Assembly (NCBI RefSeq): GCF_900107135.1 | Contig: NZ_FNOV01000009.1 | Coordinates: 188,046 to 252,045 of the forward strand | Source of the DNA: Hymenobacter psychrophilus | GTDB lineage: Bacteria > Bacteroidota > Bacteroidia > Cytophagales > Hymenobacteraceae | DNA: 64,000 nucleotides | Direction: 5' to 3' | In this document: in pieces, positions 51,105 to 61,025 of the stretch | Numbering within the stretch: the stretch's first letter is position 1 | How the letters are laid out: every line of letters begins with the position of its first letter | Position numbers and translations under genes: made by a program | Notes under the pieces: generated by a model | Seen by the model: only the letters and a program-made list of their open reading frames with translations | The model's database searches: none | Told to the model about the DNA's origin: nothing

Positions 51105-52493
51105 CTAATTAATCGAATTCAGGAGCTGGCAGCCGGCGTACTCGGGGTCTACTTCGAGGTACACGGTGCCGCGGTTGAGGGCAAACCAGGCGTCGAGGGC
51201 TTTGTTTTTCTTCTGGTTGAGGGCGGCGGCGGCAATCTTCTGGTAGTCGTCGTTGAGGTTGGCCTGGTGGGGCGGGCTGTTCGATTTCAGGTATAGAATG
51301 CGCACGGCGTCTTTGCCATCTTCGGTGCGGTAGGGCAGCGGCGGGCTGATGCTACCTACCTTCATCGTATCAATGGTGAAGAAAATGGCCGGGTCGAGCT
51401 GGTCGAGGGGCAGGTAGGTGCTGGCGTCGCGACGGTTTTGCAGCAGGCCACCGTTGCCGCTGGTCAGCTTGTCGTCGGAGTTGTCCTTGGCGGCCTTGGC
51501 GAAGGTCAGGCTGTCGCTCATAACGCGCAGGCGCAGCTTGGCCAGCTCCTTTGAGGCCTCATTGGTGTCGGTGGTGCCGGTTTCGGGCTTGAGCAGAATA
51601 TGGCGCGTGCTGTACGAGTCGCCCTTGCGCTCGATAAGCTGGATGACGTGAAAGCCAAACTGCGACTCCACAACCGGCGAGATGCCACCCGGTTCCAGGC
51701 GCAACGCGGCGGCCTCGTATTCGGGTACCAGCTCGCGGCGCTTAAAAAAGCCCAGGTAGCCGCCCTCCACGGCCGAGCCGGGATCCTGCGAGTACTGCTT
51801 GGCCAATGTGGCGAAATCCTCGCCGGCCACGATGCGGGCCCGCAGTTCGTTGAGCTTGGCCTGAGTGGCCTGCTTCACCTTGTTGTTGACCTGGGCTATC
51901 TTCACAATCTGGCCTACTTCTACCTCTGAAGAATAATAGGGCAGGCTGTCTTTGGGCATGCGGCCGAAGTACTGGCGCACCTCGCGGGGCGTCACCGACA
52001 CCTTGCCGGCAATCTGATCCTGCATTTTTTGCTGAATCAGCTGTTCTTTCACCTGCGTACGCAGCTCGTCCTTGATTTGCTTGAGCGGCTTACCGTAATA
52101 TTCCTCCAGTTTCTGCTCCGAGCCAATCTGCTGCACAAAATAGCCCATGCGGCGGTCTAGCTCGTTTTTCACCTGGTTATCGTCCACTACCACCGAGTCG
52201 GTTTCGGCTTTGGCCAGCAGCAGCTTATTGAGGGCCAGGCTCTGCAGAATCTTGCACTTGGTGTCGGGCGGTAGCGGCTTGCCCTCGGCTTGGGCCAGCT
52301 CCTGGTTGTAAACACCCTCCAGGTCCGACTTAAGCACAATCTGATTGTCGACCTTGGCAATGATGCCGTCGACCATGGTGCGGCCTACCGGGCGGCCGAC
52401 GCCCAGCTGCGCGTGGCCAGCCGAGGCAGAAACAACCAACAACGTCAGGCTCAGCAGGGCTTTAAAGGCTGGTACTCGCAAAAAAATACGCAT
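51105..52493 (-). CDS. SurA-like parvulin peptidyl-prolyl isomerase, exported
   Basis: 462 aa with a signal peptide (LLSLTLLVVSASAGHAQ). Residues about 40-170 are a SurA-type N-terminal helical region (DGIIAKVDNQIVLKSDLEG, CKILQSLALNKLLLAKAE), then two parvulin domains near 185-290 (EDFATLAKQYSQDPGSAVEGG, ESQFGFHVIQLIERKG) and 300-400 (SYSTRHILLKPETG, and a second degraded copy). SurA chaperones outer-membrane proteins in the periplasm. It is followed by MoxR and preceded, after a 290-base gap, by a larger PPIase on the same strand. Confidence 0.93.
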   Translation of the reverse strand: MRIFLRVPAFKALLSLTLLVVSASAGHAQLGVGRPVGRTMVDGIIAKVDNQIVLKSDLEGVYNQELAQAEGKPLPPDTKCKILQSLALNKLLLAKAETDSVVVDDNQVKNELDRRMGYFVQQIGSEQKLEEYYGKPLKQIKDELRTQVKEQLIQQKMQDQIAGKVSVTPREVRQYFGRMPKDSLPYYSSEVEVGQIVKIAQVNNKVKQATQAKLNELRARIVAGEDFATLAKQYSQDPGSAVEGGYLGFFKRRELVPEYEAAALRLEPGGISPVVESQFGFHVIQLIERKGDSYSTRHILLKPETGTTDTNEASKELAKLRLRVMSDSLTFAKAAKDNSDDKLTSGNGGLLQNRRDASTYLPLDQLDPAIFFTIDTMKVGSISPPLPYRTEDGKDAVRILYLKSNSPPHQANLNDDYQKIAAAALNQKKNKALDAWFALNRGTVYLEVDPEYAGCQLLNSIN

Positions 52494-52689
52494 GAATATG
52501 GTTCTAATGCCCGTCCCGGCAATATGCCTGGAAAAGGTTTGGCAAAGGGTTCAACGCCGAAAGCCGCCCGTAAATTTCGTTATAAATCCTTGCACCGGCA
52601 AAAACCGCGCATTGCTCTGGTTACGGGAGCCCGTTTTAGGGTAAAACGTTGCATCGGCAGGAGGGCGCCGGGCCTTACTATTTATCTTC

Positions 52690-52767
52690 CTGAGCAACGC
52701 AAAGGACCTACACCGAAGCTATTCTCTCTGGAAGTTAGCTTCGGTATAGGTCCTTTGCGTTGCTCAG
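52690..52767. repeat. 32-bp inverted repeat between the two PPIase genes
   Basis: Arms 52690-52721 and 52736-52767 pair with one mismatch around a 14-base loop, 16 bases after the stop of the larger PPIase gene (minus strand). It is a strong terminator candidate. Its AAAGGACCT word is shared in part with the hairpin at 16001-16166. Confidence 0.85.
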
Positions 52768-52782
52768 CAGGACAAGCGGCGA

Positions 52783-55155
52783 CTACTTGGTTATGAGCTT
52801 GTCTACCTCACTCCGGTTAATTTTTACCGGATTCTGGGCCTTTAGCTGCTCCAGCCACTCTTTTTCCAGGAAGTTCTGGTAGTCGGAAGTGGCCTGACCG
52901 CGGGCTTCGTTGAGGGCTTTGGGGCCGGCGGGCAGCTGCTTATCGATGATGACCGCGTAAAAGCGCCCATCCATTTCGGTCTGGTACAGGCCGGGGGCGC
53001 TGGTCAGGAACTTGTCGGCTACCTTGTTCTCGCCCTTGGCAAAGCTGCGCTGCTGAATTTGCACGGCCAGCGGGCTTTTCTCGTTGAGCCGCTGCTCAAT
53101 CAGGGTCGGGTTGCGGCTCAGCACGGTCAGCAGCAGCACATCGGTAGCCGTGGCATACTGCTTGGCCTGGCTGCTGCTACCGCTCATCAGCTTCACCCGG
53201 CCAGCGCGCACACCCTGGCCAACAAGGTACTGCTCCACGGCAGCCTGGCGCTGAGCGGCTAGCTTGGCAGGCACTTTGGCCCGGCTGGAAGCAGTTGCAT
53301 GCACCAGCATCGTAGTGTCGGCTTCCAGCATGCGGCCGGCCAGCTCTTCGAGCGCCGCTTTGCTGGCGGGCAGCAGTGTGGCAGTACGGGGCTGGAACTT
53401 CAGTACGGCCGGAATGCCCTCCGTAACGGGTAGGTAGATGCTGGCTGTAACCGTCGTTTTTAACTCAGCCGGGTTGGGGAAGTAGTCCTGGGCCTGCCTC
53501 CGCAATACAGGCGTGGCCGCGCTGATGACGGTAGCCTGCACCCGCGGGCCCCACTGGTAGCTGGCCTGGTTGGCGGCGAAGAACTGCTGCAGACCCACGG
53601 TGTCCTCAATGGCCTTGCTCCACACCTTTTCGTCCATCAGCTGGAACAGCAGAATACCATCGCGGTATTCCTTCACCAGCATGCGGTAGTCCTCGTACTT
53701 GTTTTCGAGGTTGGACTTTTCGTACTCGGTCAGGCGCTGGTCCACGTACTGGTCGTAGAGCTGCTGCATAACAAAGCGCGGCTCGGCCCCGGCCGGGCGC
53801 TGGCGCTGGCTCTGCTGGGCGTAGGTCAGAAAATCCTGCACCAGGTAAGGCTGGCCCTGAATGGTGAACAGTGCCGCGTTGTCGGTGATAGTTTTGCTGG
53901 CTTTACCGGTGGCGGCGGCCGGAGCCGAGTAAGCGAAACGGCCCTTCACCAGTGAGGTGTCGGCCTTGGCCAGCACGTATTCCTTCACGGCCGGCACTTC
54001 CACGAAGTTGTTTTCGCGGCGCACCCGCTTGAGGAAGGCGGCGCGGTTGAGCTCGGAGCGCGAATCTTTGGAAACCTTGCTTTTGAGCGTGGGTTCCATG
54101 GTTTCAAACGAGGGTACGGGCTGCTTTTCTAGTAGCTTGATGATGTGCCAGCCGTAGGGCGTCTGCACGGGCGGCGCAATATCGCCGGGCTTTTGCAGCT
54201 TAAAGGCGGCCTCCTCAAACGAAGGAATCATGCGGCCGGTGCCAAAGGCCGGCAGCTCGCCGCCGTTGGGCGCCGAGCCGGCATCCTCCGAAAACTGACC
54301 AACCAGCTTGTCCCAGTTTTCGTTGCGACGGGCCAGGCGGGCATACAATTCGTCCACCTTCTTTTTGGCCGTGGCCGAGTCGGCGGCGGGCATGCCGGGC
54401 GTGGCCCGCACCATCAGGTGAGCCACTTTGATTTCGCCCTGGGCGGCCCGCACGTTGTCCACCTTAATCAAATGGTAGCCGAAGCGGGTGCGCACCGGCG
54501 CCGATACCTGTCCGGCCGTTGTGGCGTAAGCCGCCGACTCGAAGGGATACACCATCTGCATGGCCGTGAAGTAGCCCAGCTTGCCACCGTTGCCGCTGCT
54601 ACCGCGGGCCGAAGGGTCGTCGGAATTCTCGCGGGCCACTGCATTGAAGTCCTCGCCGCCCTCCGTAATGCGGCGGCGCAGGCTCATGGCCTTCTCGTAG
54701 GCGGCGAGAGTGTCTTTGGGCGCCGCGTCGGGGGCCACGGTTACCAGCAGGTGCGAGGCGCTGATTTCCTTGCTCAGGCGGTCGTAGGCCTCGCGCACCA
54801 GTTGGTCGGTTACGCTTTTTTCGGTGAGGTAGGGCTGGGCCAACTGCTGCCGGTAGCCATCCAGTTCCTGCCGGAAAGCCTGGGTGGTATCGAGGCCGCG
54901 CTGTTCGGCGGCCAGCACCTTCAGCTTGAAGTTGGTGTAGAGGTCGAGGTATTCCTCGACGCTGGCTTTGGTGCCGAAGGTAGGGTCGGAGCCATTGTTT
55001 TTACGATACACGTAGGCAAATTCCGCGGCTGGAACGGCCGTAGTGCCCAGGGTTTCAACAGTGGCGGCCGAGGCAGTTGTGGCGGGCTTGGTAGCCTGGC
55101 ACCCGGCCAGTAGGGCAGCCGCGGCAGTGCCGGCAAACAAAAAACGGTGGTGCAT
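52783..55155 (-). CDS. Parvulin-type PPIase lipoprotein with OmpA-like segment
   Basis: 790 aa. The signal peptide ends in AAAALLAGC, a lipobox, so it is probably anchored in an envelope membrane. Two parvulin domains are visible: about residues 130-240 (SASHLLVTVAPDAAPKDTLA, FNAVARENSDDPSARGSSG, VRTRFGYHLIKVD) and about 245-355 (VGQFSEDAGSAPNGGELPAFG, VQTPYGWHIIKLLEKQ). After a long helical region, residues about 580-665 look like an OmpA-type peptidoglycan-binding fold (LKFQPRTATLLPASKAALEE, LAAQRQAAVEQYLVGQGVRA). A further SurA-like tail ends the protein. It would act as an outer-membrane protein chaperone tethered to the cell wall; the OmpA-like call is by pattern only. Confidence 0.85.
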   Translation of the reverse strand: MHHRFLFAGTAAAALLAGCQATKPATTASAATVETLGTTAVPAAEFAYVYRKNNGSDPTFGTKASVEEYLDLYTNFKLKVLAAEQRGLDTTQAFRQELDGYRQQLAQPYLTEKSVTDQLVREAYDRLSKEISASHLLVTVAPDAAPKDTLAAYEKAMSLRRRITEGGEDFNAVARENSDDPSARGSSGNGGKLGYFTAMQMVYPFESAAYATTAGQVSAPVRTRFGYHLIKVDNVRAAQGEIKVAHLMVRATPGMPAADSATAKKKVDELYARLARRNENWDKLVGQFSEDAGSAPNGGELPAFGTGRMIPSFEEAAFKLQKPGDIAPPVQTPYGWHIIKLLEKQPVPSFETMEPTLKSKVSKDSRSELNRAAFLKRVRRENNFVEVPAVKEYVLAKADTSLVKGRFAYSAPAAATGKASKTITDNAALFTIQGQPYLVQDFLTYAQQSQRQRPAGAEPRFVMQQLYDQYVDQRLTEYEKSNLENKYEDYRMLVKEYRDGILLFQLMDEKVWSKAIEDTVGLQQFFAANQASYQWGPRVQATVISAATPVLRRQAQDYFPNPAELKTTVTASIYLPVTEGIPAVLKFQPRTATLLPASKAALEELAGRMLEADTTMLVHATASSRAKVPAKLAAQRQAAVEQYLVGQGVRAGRVKLMSGSSSQAKQYATATDVLLLTVLSRNPTLIEQRLNEKSPLAVQIQQRSFAKGENKVADKFLTSAPGLYQTEMDGRFYAVIIDKQLPAGPKALNEARGQATSDYQNFLEKEWLEQLKAQNPVKINRSEVDKLITK

Positions 55156-55279
55156 ATGAAGAAAGAAGGGAATCGGCGGGCGTAGTTCCGGGCCGGACCA
55201 ACGGCCCGGAGGAGGGGACTACAATTTTACGGATTTTTTCCCAGCGGCCGAGGTAGGCTGCCCGGGCCGTGCCGCTGGT

Positions 55280-55693
55280 TCAGGTCAGGCTCTTGTAGAG
55301 GCGGCAGACGGTGTGCTCACCGGTCGTGCTGTACTCCACCCGGTCCATAATGCGGTTGACCAGCATCATGCCCACGCCGCCCTTCTTGCCCACGCGCACA
55401 AATTCGCGCAAATCGGGCTCCTGATACGAGCCAGGCGAGTAACTGGAAGGCGCCCCGTCCTCAATCTCGAAGCCAAACTCGTGGTCGCGCACGTCTATCC
55501 GCACATCCAGAAACTGCCTTTCATCTTCGGCATTTGCATGAATGATGAAGTTGGCTACCACCTCATCAACGGCTAATACCAACTGGTTGACGAGTACTTC
55601 CGATAGGTGCTGCCCGGCCAAGTAGTCGCTCACAAAATCGCGCACCACCTTTAAGTTGCGACGATTGCAGCTAATACGAATGACTTGTTTCAT
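55280..55693 (-). CDS. RsbW-like anti-sigma regulatory ATP-binding protein
   Basis: 137 aa from the ATG at 55693 (the longer frame adds 23 unrelated residues). HATPase fold of the RsbW/SpoIIAB type: N-box LVLAVDEVVANFIIHAN, G1 FEIEDGAPSS and G2 KKGGVGMMLVNRIMDRVEY. Such proteins phosphorylate STAS antagonists or bind a target directly. It is the last gene of a three-gene unit with a STAS protein and a SpoIIE-type phosphatase; no sigma-B gene is nearby, so the target is unknown. Confidence 0.92.
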   Translation of the reverse strand: MKQVIRISCNRRNLKVVRDFVSDYLAGQHLSEVLVNQLVLAVDEVVANFIIHANAEDERQFLDVRIDVRDHEFGFEIEDGAPSSYSPGSYQEPDLREFVRVGKKGGVGMMLVNRIMDRVEYSTTGEHTVCRLYKSLT

Positions 55694-55727
55694 GCCTTGG
55701 GGATGCGGGCAGAGCAGTTTAGGAACT

Positions 55728-56057
55728 TTAAACGGCGGTAGCTTCCGCTTCCGATGGTACAATGGTCATCAGCGAATCGAGGCCCAGAATCTCGAATACG
55801 TTGCGCACCTTTTCCTGCATATTGAAAAACACCAGCTTTACATTGGCGTCCTGGAAAGTCTGCAAATGAGAGATGAACACCCCCAGTCCCGCTGATGAGA
55901 TATAGTTCAGTTGCTGGCAGTCGATGAGCACTTTCTGGGTGCGCAGAATTTCAGGCTTGCTCAGCTCGGTGTCGAGCAAAACGGAAGAGCTGGCGTCCAA
56001 CTCCCCGTTGAGGGCCAGCGTGAGCGTAGTATCGGTAGTGTGTTGCGTTATTTTCAT
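55728..56057 (-). CDS. STAS domain anti-sigma factor antagonist
   Basis: 109 aa, a single STAS domain: TLALNGELDASSSVLLDTEL, then KVLIDCQQLNYISSAGLGVF, where the second Ser of ISSAG is the usual phosphorylation site, and AFQDANVKLVFFNMQ-type strand (here FQDANVKLVFFNMQEKVRNV). It is predicted to be phosphorylated by the downstream kinase-like protein and dephosphorylated by the upstream phosphatase, which ends only 14 bases before it. Target complex unknown. Confidence 0.95.
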   Translation of the reverse strand: MKITQHTTDTTLTLALNGELDASSSVLLDTELSKPEILRTQKVLIDCQQLNYISSAGLGVFISHLQTFQDANVKLVFFNMQEKVRNVFEILGLDSLMTIVPSEAEATAV

Positions 56058-56071
56058 GGCTTGAAGCTACG

Positions 56072-58168
56072 TTAAAGCCCGGCTTCGGGTTGGGCCGACC
56101 GGAATTTTATCACGAGCAGCGTCTGGTCGTCGTGCATGGGTTGGGCCCTGGTGAACTCGTGCAGGTCGGCCAGAATGTGGGCCTTGATCTGGTCGGCATC
56201 GAGATAATATGACTCCTCCAACATGCGCTGCAGGCGTTCCTCGCCGTATTCGTCCTGGGCCGCGTTGCGGGCTTCCACAATGCCGTCGGTGTAAATCACC
56301 ATTACGTCGCCGGGGTTGTAGTCGTAGAACTGATTTTTGATGTGTTTCTCGTAACCACCGTGCCGGATGATGCCCAGCCCCAGCCCGGCCGTCTGGAAGT
56401 ACGATACTTCCTCTTTGATGGAGTGGTAGTAAAGCGTGTGGCAATGGCCGGCGCGGGCAAACACAAAGCCCCCATGCTCATAATCGATGATGTAGAGCGA
56501 GGCCGTAATAAAGGCCGATTTTTCGAGGCAACGGCCCAGCGCGTCGTTGGCCTGGGTCATGAACTGGCTGGGCACCGGAAATTTCTCCCGTTCGGTGCGG
56601 GCCAGCGGATTCTCCTGCATCAGGGCGTGGAAAATGCCCTTCATCTGGGCCACGTGGAAAGCGGCCGTAACGCCCTTGCCACTTACGTCGCCGATGAGCA
56701 CGGCCAGTCGTCGGCCCGGCAGGTGCAAAAAGTCGTAAAAGTCGCCCCCGACTTCGGTAGCAGCCACCGCGTAGGAGCTGATTTCAAACCAGTTATCAAT
56801 CGGTAGGTTTTTTGGAATCAGGCTATCCTGAACAGCCGAGGCAATCTTAAGCTCGTCCTGCACGCGCTGGGTGCGTAGCGAGGCCTGAATAAGCTGCAGG
56901 TTTTCGATGCTTAGTACTGTTTGGCTGGCGAAGGTTTGCAGGATGCTCAGGTTTTCGCGGTCGAAGGCCTGCGTTGGTTCCTGCAACAAGTAAATATTGC
57001 CATACTGGCGCTTGCTGGAGCTGAGCGGCATCACCATCAGCGAGCCAAAGGGCAAGTGTAGCTGGCGAAAACTGCCGCCCGACAGGTCGTTGTTGAAATA
57101 TTCCAGGTTGCCGAGGTTGAAATCGGTCAGCAACTCCCGAATAGCGGTGGCCTGGTCGGTGGGCAGCCGGTGGTACAGGTCGTAGCGGTCATCGTCGGCG
57201 TTGGCCTCAATGTGCAGCCAGGCCGCATCGGCGCGGGTGGTCTGGATAGCTGAATCGAAGAACATCTGGTACACTTCGGCCGTCGTCTGGCCCCGCTGAA
57301 TGAGCTGGGTGAGGCGTTGCATACTCAAAATCTCCTCGCGCTTCTGCTCGAATACGCCCGCCGTGGGCAGGTTGAAAAGCGTTACCAGCAGCCCCGTTAG
57401 GGCGTACATCGCCGCGAAGAAGGCATTGAGTAGCAGAAAACTATTCTGGGTGGCGGGCCCTACCAACCGCAGTATAGGCTGCGTGGAGGTGAAGTATGCC
57501 ACGAAAACGCCCATCACCCCGATTACAGCCAGCTGCAGCAGTACGGCTTCAATCTTCTGGCGGCGGCTCAGGTAGGCTACCCACTTCTGGCGTCCGCTCA
57601 GGTAAGCGCCAAAGGCGGCCAACACGCCCAGCAGTGCCGATGATAAAGCGACAGGAGGCGAGAAAGGCAGCAGCCGCAGCAACAGCGTAATACCGAGCAT
57701 TACCTCGAATGCAACCCACTGCCGCCGCAATCGGTCGGTGGCCCGAAACAGCACCAGTGCCCGCCAGGCATAGTTTGTACGGGCCAGTAGCAGCACAAAC
57801 AGCCCCAGGTTAAGCGTATAGAATGCCGTATTCAGCACCGAGCCCGAAATGGTTTCGGGGCCTACCAATAACTGCATCAATTTGTGGGCCCCCACGCCGG
57901 CTACTGCCAGCAATGCCGAGCCCAGCAGTAGCTGGCGCAATAGCCCAATGAAATCGACTCCCCGCAGGCGCTCCGGGGCAATCCGCTCGCGCAGAAAAAC
58001 TAAAGCAACAAACAGGGCCTGCAATACCAGAACTATCCCGCCCGTCTGAGGCAACTGCCATCCGCCCAGCCCCGGGTGCGCGTAGAGCAGCGCGGCCGCC
58101 AGCAGCGCCAGCCAGCTCAACAACACGGCTACAGACAGCAGGGGAAGAGGTTTCCGAAGAACGGACAT
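56072..58168 (-). CDS. SpoIIE-type PP2C phosphatase with membrane sensor region
   Basis: 698 aa from the ATG at 58168; a longer frame adds 21 residues and is less likely. Residues about 10-250 hold seven or eight hydrophobic helices (LLSVAVLLSWLALLAAALLY, LAVIGVMGVFVAYF). A GAF-like domain lies about 290-430. The PPM phosphatase domain fills the rest: EVGGDFYDF, VLIGDVSGKGVTAAFHVAQ, FVFARAGHCHTLYY and YTDGIVEARNAAQDEYGEE with HDDQTLLVIKF near the end. It should dephosphorylate the STAS protein encoded next to it, switching the module on when its sensor is engaged. Confidence 0.93.
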   Translation of the reverse strand: MSVLRKPLPLLSVAVLLSWLALLAAALLYAHPGLGGWQLPQTGGIVLVLQALFVALVFLRERIAPERLRGVDFIGLLRQLLLGSALLAVAGVGAHKLMQLLVGPETISGSVLNTAFYTLNLGLFVLLLARTNYAWRALVLFRATDRLRRQWVAFEVMLGITLLLRLLPFSPPVALSSALLGVLAAFGAYLSGRQKWVAYLSRRQKIEAVLLQLAVIGVMGVFVAYFTSTQPILRLVGPATQNSFLLLNAFFAAMYALTGLLVTLFNLPTAGVFEQKREEILSMQRLTQLIQRGQTTAEVYQMFFDSAIQTTRADAAWLHIEANADDDRYDLYHRLPTDQATAIRELLTDFNLGNLEYFNNDLSGGSFRQLHLPFGSLMVMPLSSSKRQYGNIYLLQEPTQAFDRENLSILQTFASQTVLSIENLQLIQASLRTQRVQDELKIASAVQDSLIPKNLPIDNWFEISSYAVAATEVGGDFYDFLHLPGRRLAVLIGDVSGKGVTAAFHVAQMKGIFHALMQENPLARTEREKFPVPSQFMTQANDALGRCLEKSAFITASLYIIDYEHGGFVFARAGHCHTLYYHSIKEEVSYFQTAGLGLGIIRHGGYEKHIKNQFYDYNPGDVMVIYTDGIVEARNAAQDEYGEERLQRMLEESYYLDADQIKAHILADLHEFTRAQPMHDDQTLLVIKFRSAQPEAGL

Positions 58169-58358
58169 GCAGACGAAATAAGGAAGAGCTGACCCGGGCG
58201 AGGGGTGCGGCGGAAGGAAATAGGAGGACAAGATACGTGCCCCGTTGTTATTAGGACAATTCCATCGTGGTAGCCGGCCATTACCCGACCCAGCGTCGGC
58301 CGGCCAGCGCGTTTGCCCGGCAGCGTTAAGGTGCTGGTATCAGCTGGTTACTAAAAAG

Positions 58359-58388
58359 AATACCCCGGAAGCGGGGCTCCGGGGTATT
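58359..58388 (-). terminator. Terminator of guaB
   Basis: 11-bp stem AATACCCCGGA with its complement around an 8-base loop, about 30 bases after the guaB stop. Confidence 0.8.
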
Positions 58389-58416
58389 GGCATAAACTTA
58401 AACTAAAGACGGGCTT

Positions 58417-59955
<1,539 letters not shown>

Positions 59956-60102
59956 TTATGAGCCGACCGGGTTTTTCAGAAAGGAGCCTAAAAGGTAACA
60001 ACCGGCCTTGGGCTACGGGCAGCAAAACCTAGGGCCCGCTCTGGCAGTTATAAGGCCCAGCCGCGCTACTCCGGCGCGGCCACTACCTATCTACATCAGC
60101 TC

Positions 60103-60945
60103 ATGGCAACTACCAAAAACTGGTTTATTACCGGCGTCAGCTCCGGATTTGGGGCCTCCCTGGCCGACTTGCTGCTCGAAAAGGGCGATAAAGTAGCCGC
60201 CACCTTCCGCAAGCAGGAGCAGGCCGACGAGTTTACCAAAAAAAGCAAGGGCCACGGCCATGGCTTTGTGATGGAGGTAACCGACGAGGCCCAGGTTAAA
60301 AAAGCCATTGCCGATGCCATTGCCAAGCTCGGTTATCTCGACATTATCGTAAACAATGCCGGTTACGGCTCGCTGGGCAGCATCGAGGAAATCGATGCCG
60401 AAGAAGTGCACCGCCAGTTCGACGTGAACGTATTCGGCCCGCTGCACGTGCTACGAGCCGTGCTGCCCCATTTGCGCGAGCGGAAAAGCGGCCACGTGCT
60501 CAACATCACCAGCATCGGCGGACTGAAAACCTTCCCCGGCGTGGGCGTTTACAACGCTAGTAAGTTTGCTCTCGAAGCCATCGGCGAAAGCCTGGCCCAG
60601 CAGGTGAAGCCGCTCGGCATCAAAGTCACCAATATCGAGCCCAGCGGCTTCCGCACCGAGTGGGCCGGTGCCTCGGCCACCTACGTCGATACCAATATTG
60701 AGGACTACCGTAGCACCGTGGGCGAAAACCTCAAAGGCATCCAGAGCTACAGCGGCAACCAGCCCGGCGACCCCGACCGCGCCGCCCAGATCATGTACGA
60801 CCTCGTGCACGCCGAGGGCGACGCGCCCCTGCACCTGCCGCTGGGCAAAGCCGCCGTTAAAGGTGCCCGTGAGAAGTTTACCGCCTTGGTAAAAGAACTG
60901 GCCGAAGTGGAAGAAACCGGTGATTCGGCCGATTTCCCAAGCTAG
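60103..60945 (+). CDS. Short-chain dehydrogenase/reductase
   Basis: 280 aa SDR. Cofactor motif ITGVSSGFGASLA, NNAGYGSLG, the Ser line LNITSIGGLKTFPGVG and Tyr150/Lys154 in VYNASKFALEAIGESLA, then NIEPSGFRTEWAG. This GxSSGFG subgroup is annotated as an oxidoreductase of unknown substrate, often acting on ketones or sugars. It is divergent from guaB and ends at a perfect 28-bp hairpin. The family is certain; the substrate is not. Confidence 0.93.
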   Translation: MATTKNWFITGVSSGFGASLADLLLEKGDKVAATFRKQEQADEFTKKSKGHGHGFVMEVTDEAQVKKAIADAIAKLGYLDIIVNNAGYGSLGSIEEIDAEEVHRQFDVNVFGPLHVLRAVLPHLRERKSGHVLNITSIGGLKTFPGVGVYNASKFALEAIGESLAQQVKPLGIKVTNIEPSGFRTEWAGASATYVDTNIEDYRSTVGENLKGIQSYSGNQPGDPDRAAQIMYDLVHAEGDAPLHLPLGKAAVKGAREKFTALVKELAEVEETGDSADFPS

Positions 60946-60957
60946 GTTTTATTCTTT

Positions 60958-61022
60958 TAGAGCATAGAAAAAGCGTGTCATTCTGAGCTCCGCCCAGAAT
61001 GACACGCTTTTTCTATGCTCTA
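60958..61022. terminator. Perfect 28-bp hairpin, bidirectional terminator
   Basis: Arms 60958-60985 and 60995-61022 pair perfectly around a 9-base loop (GTGTCATTCTG core). It separates the convergent dehydrogenase and helicase genes and belongs to the same hairpin family as those at 40792 and 41669. Confidence 0.9.
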
Positions 61023-61025
61023 CAC

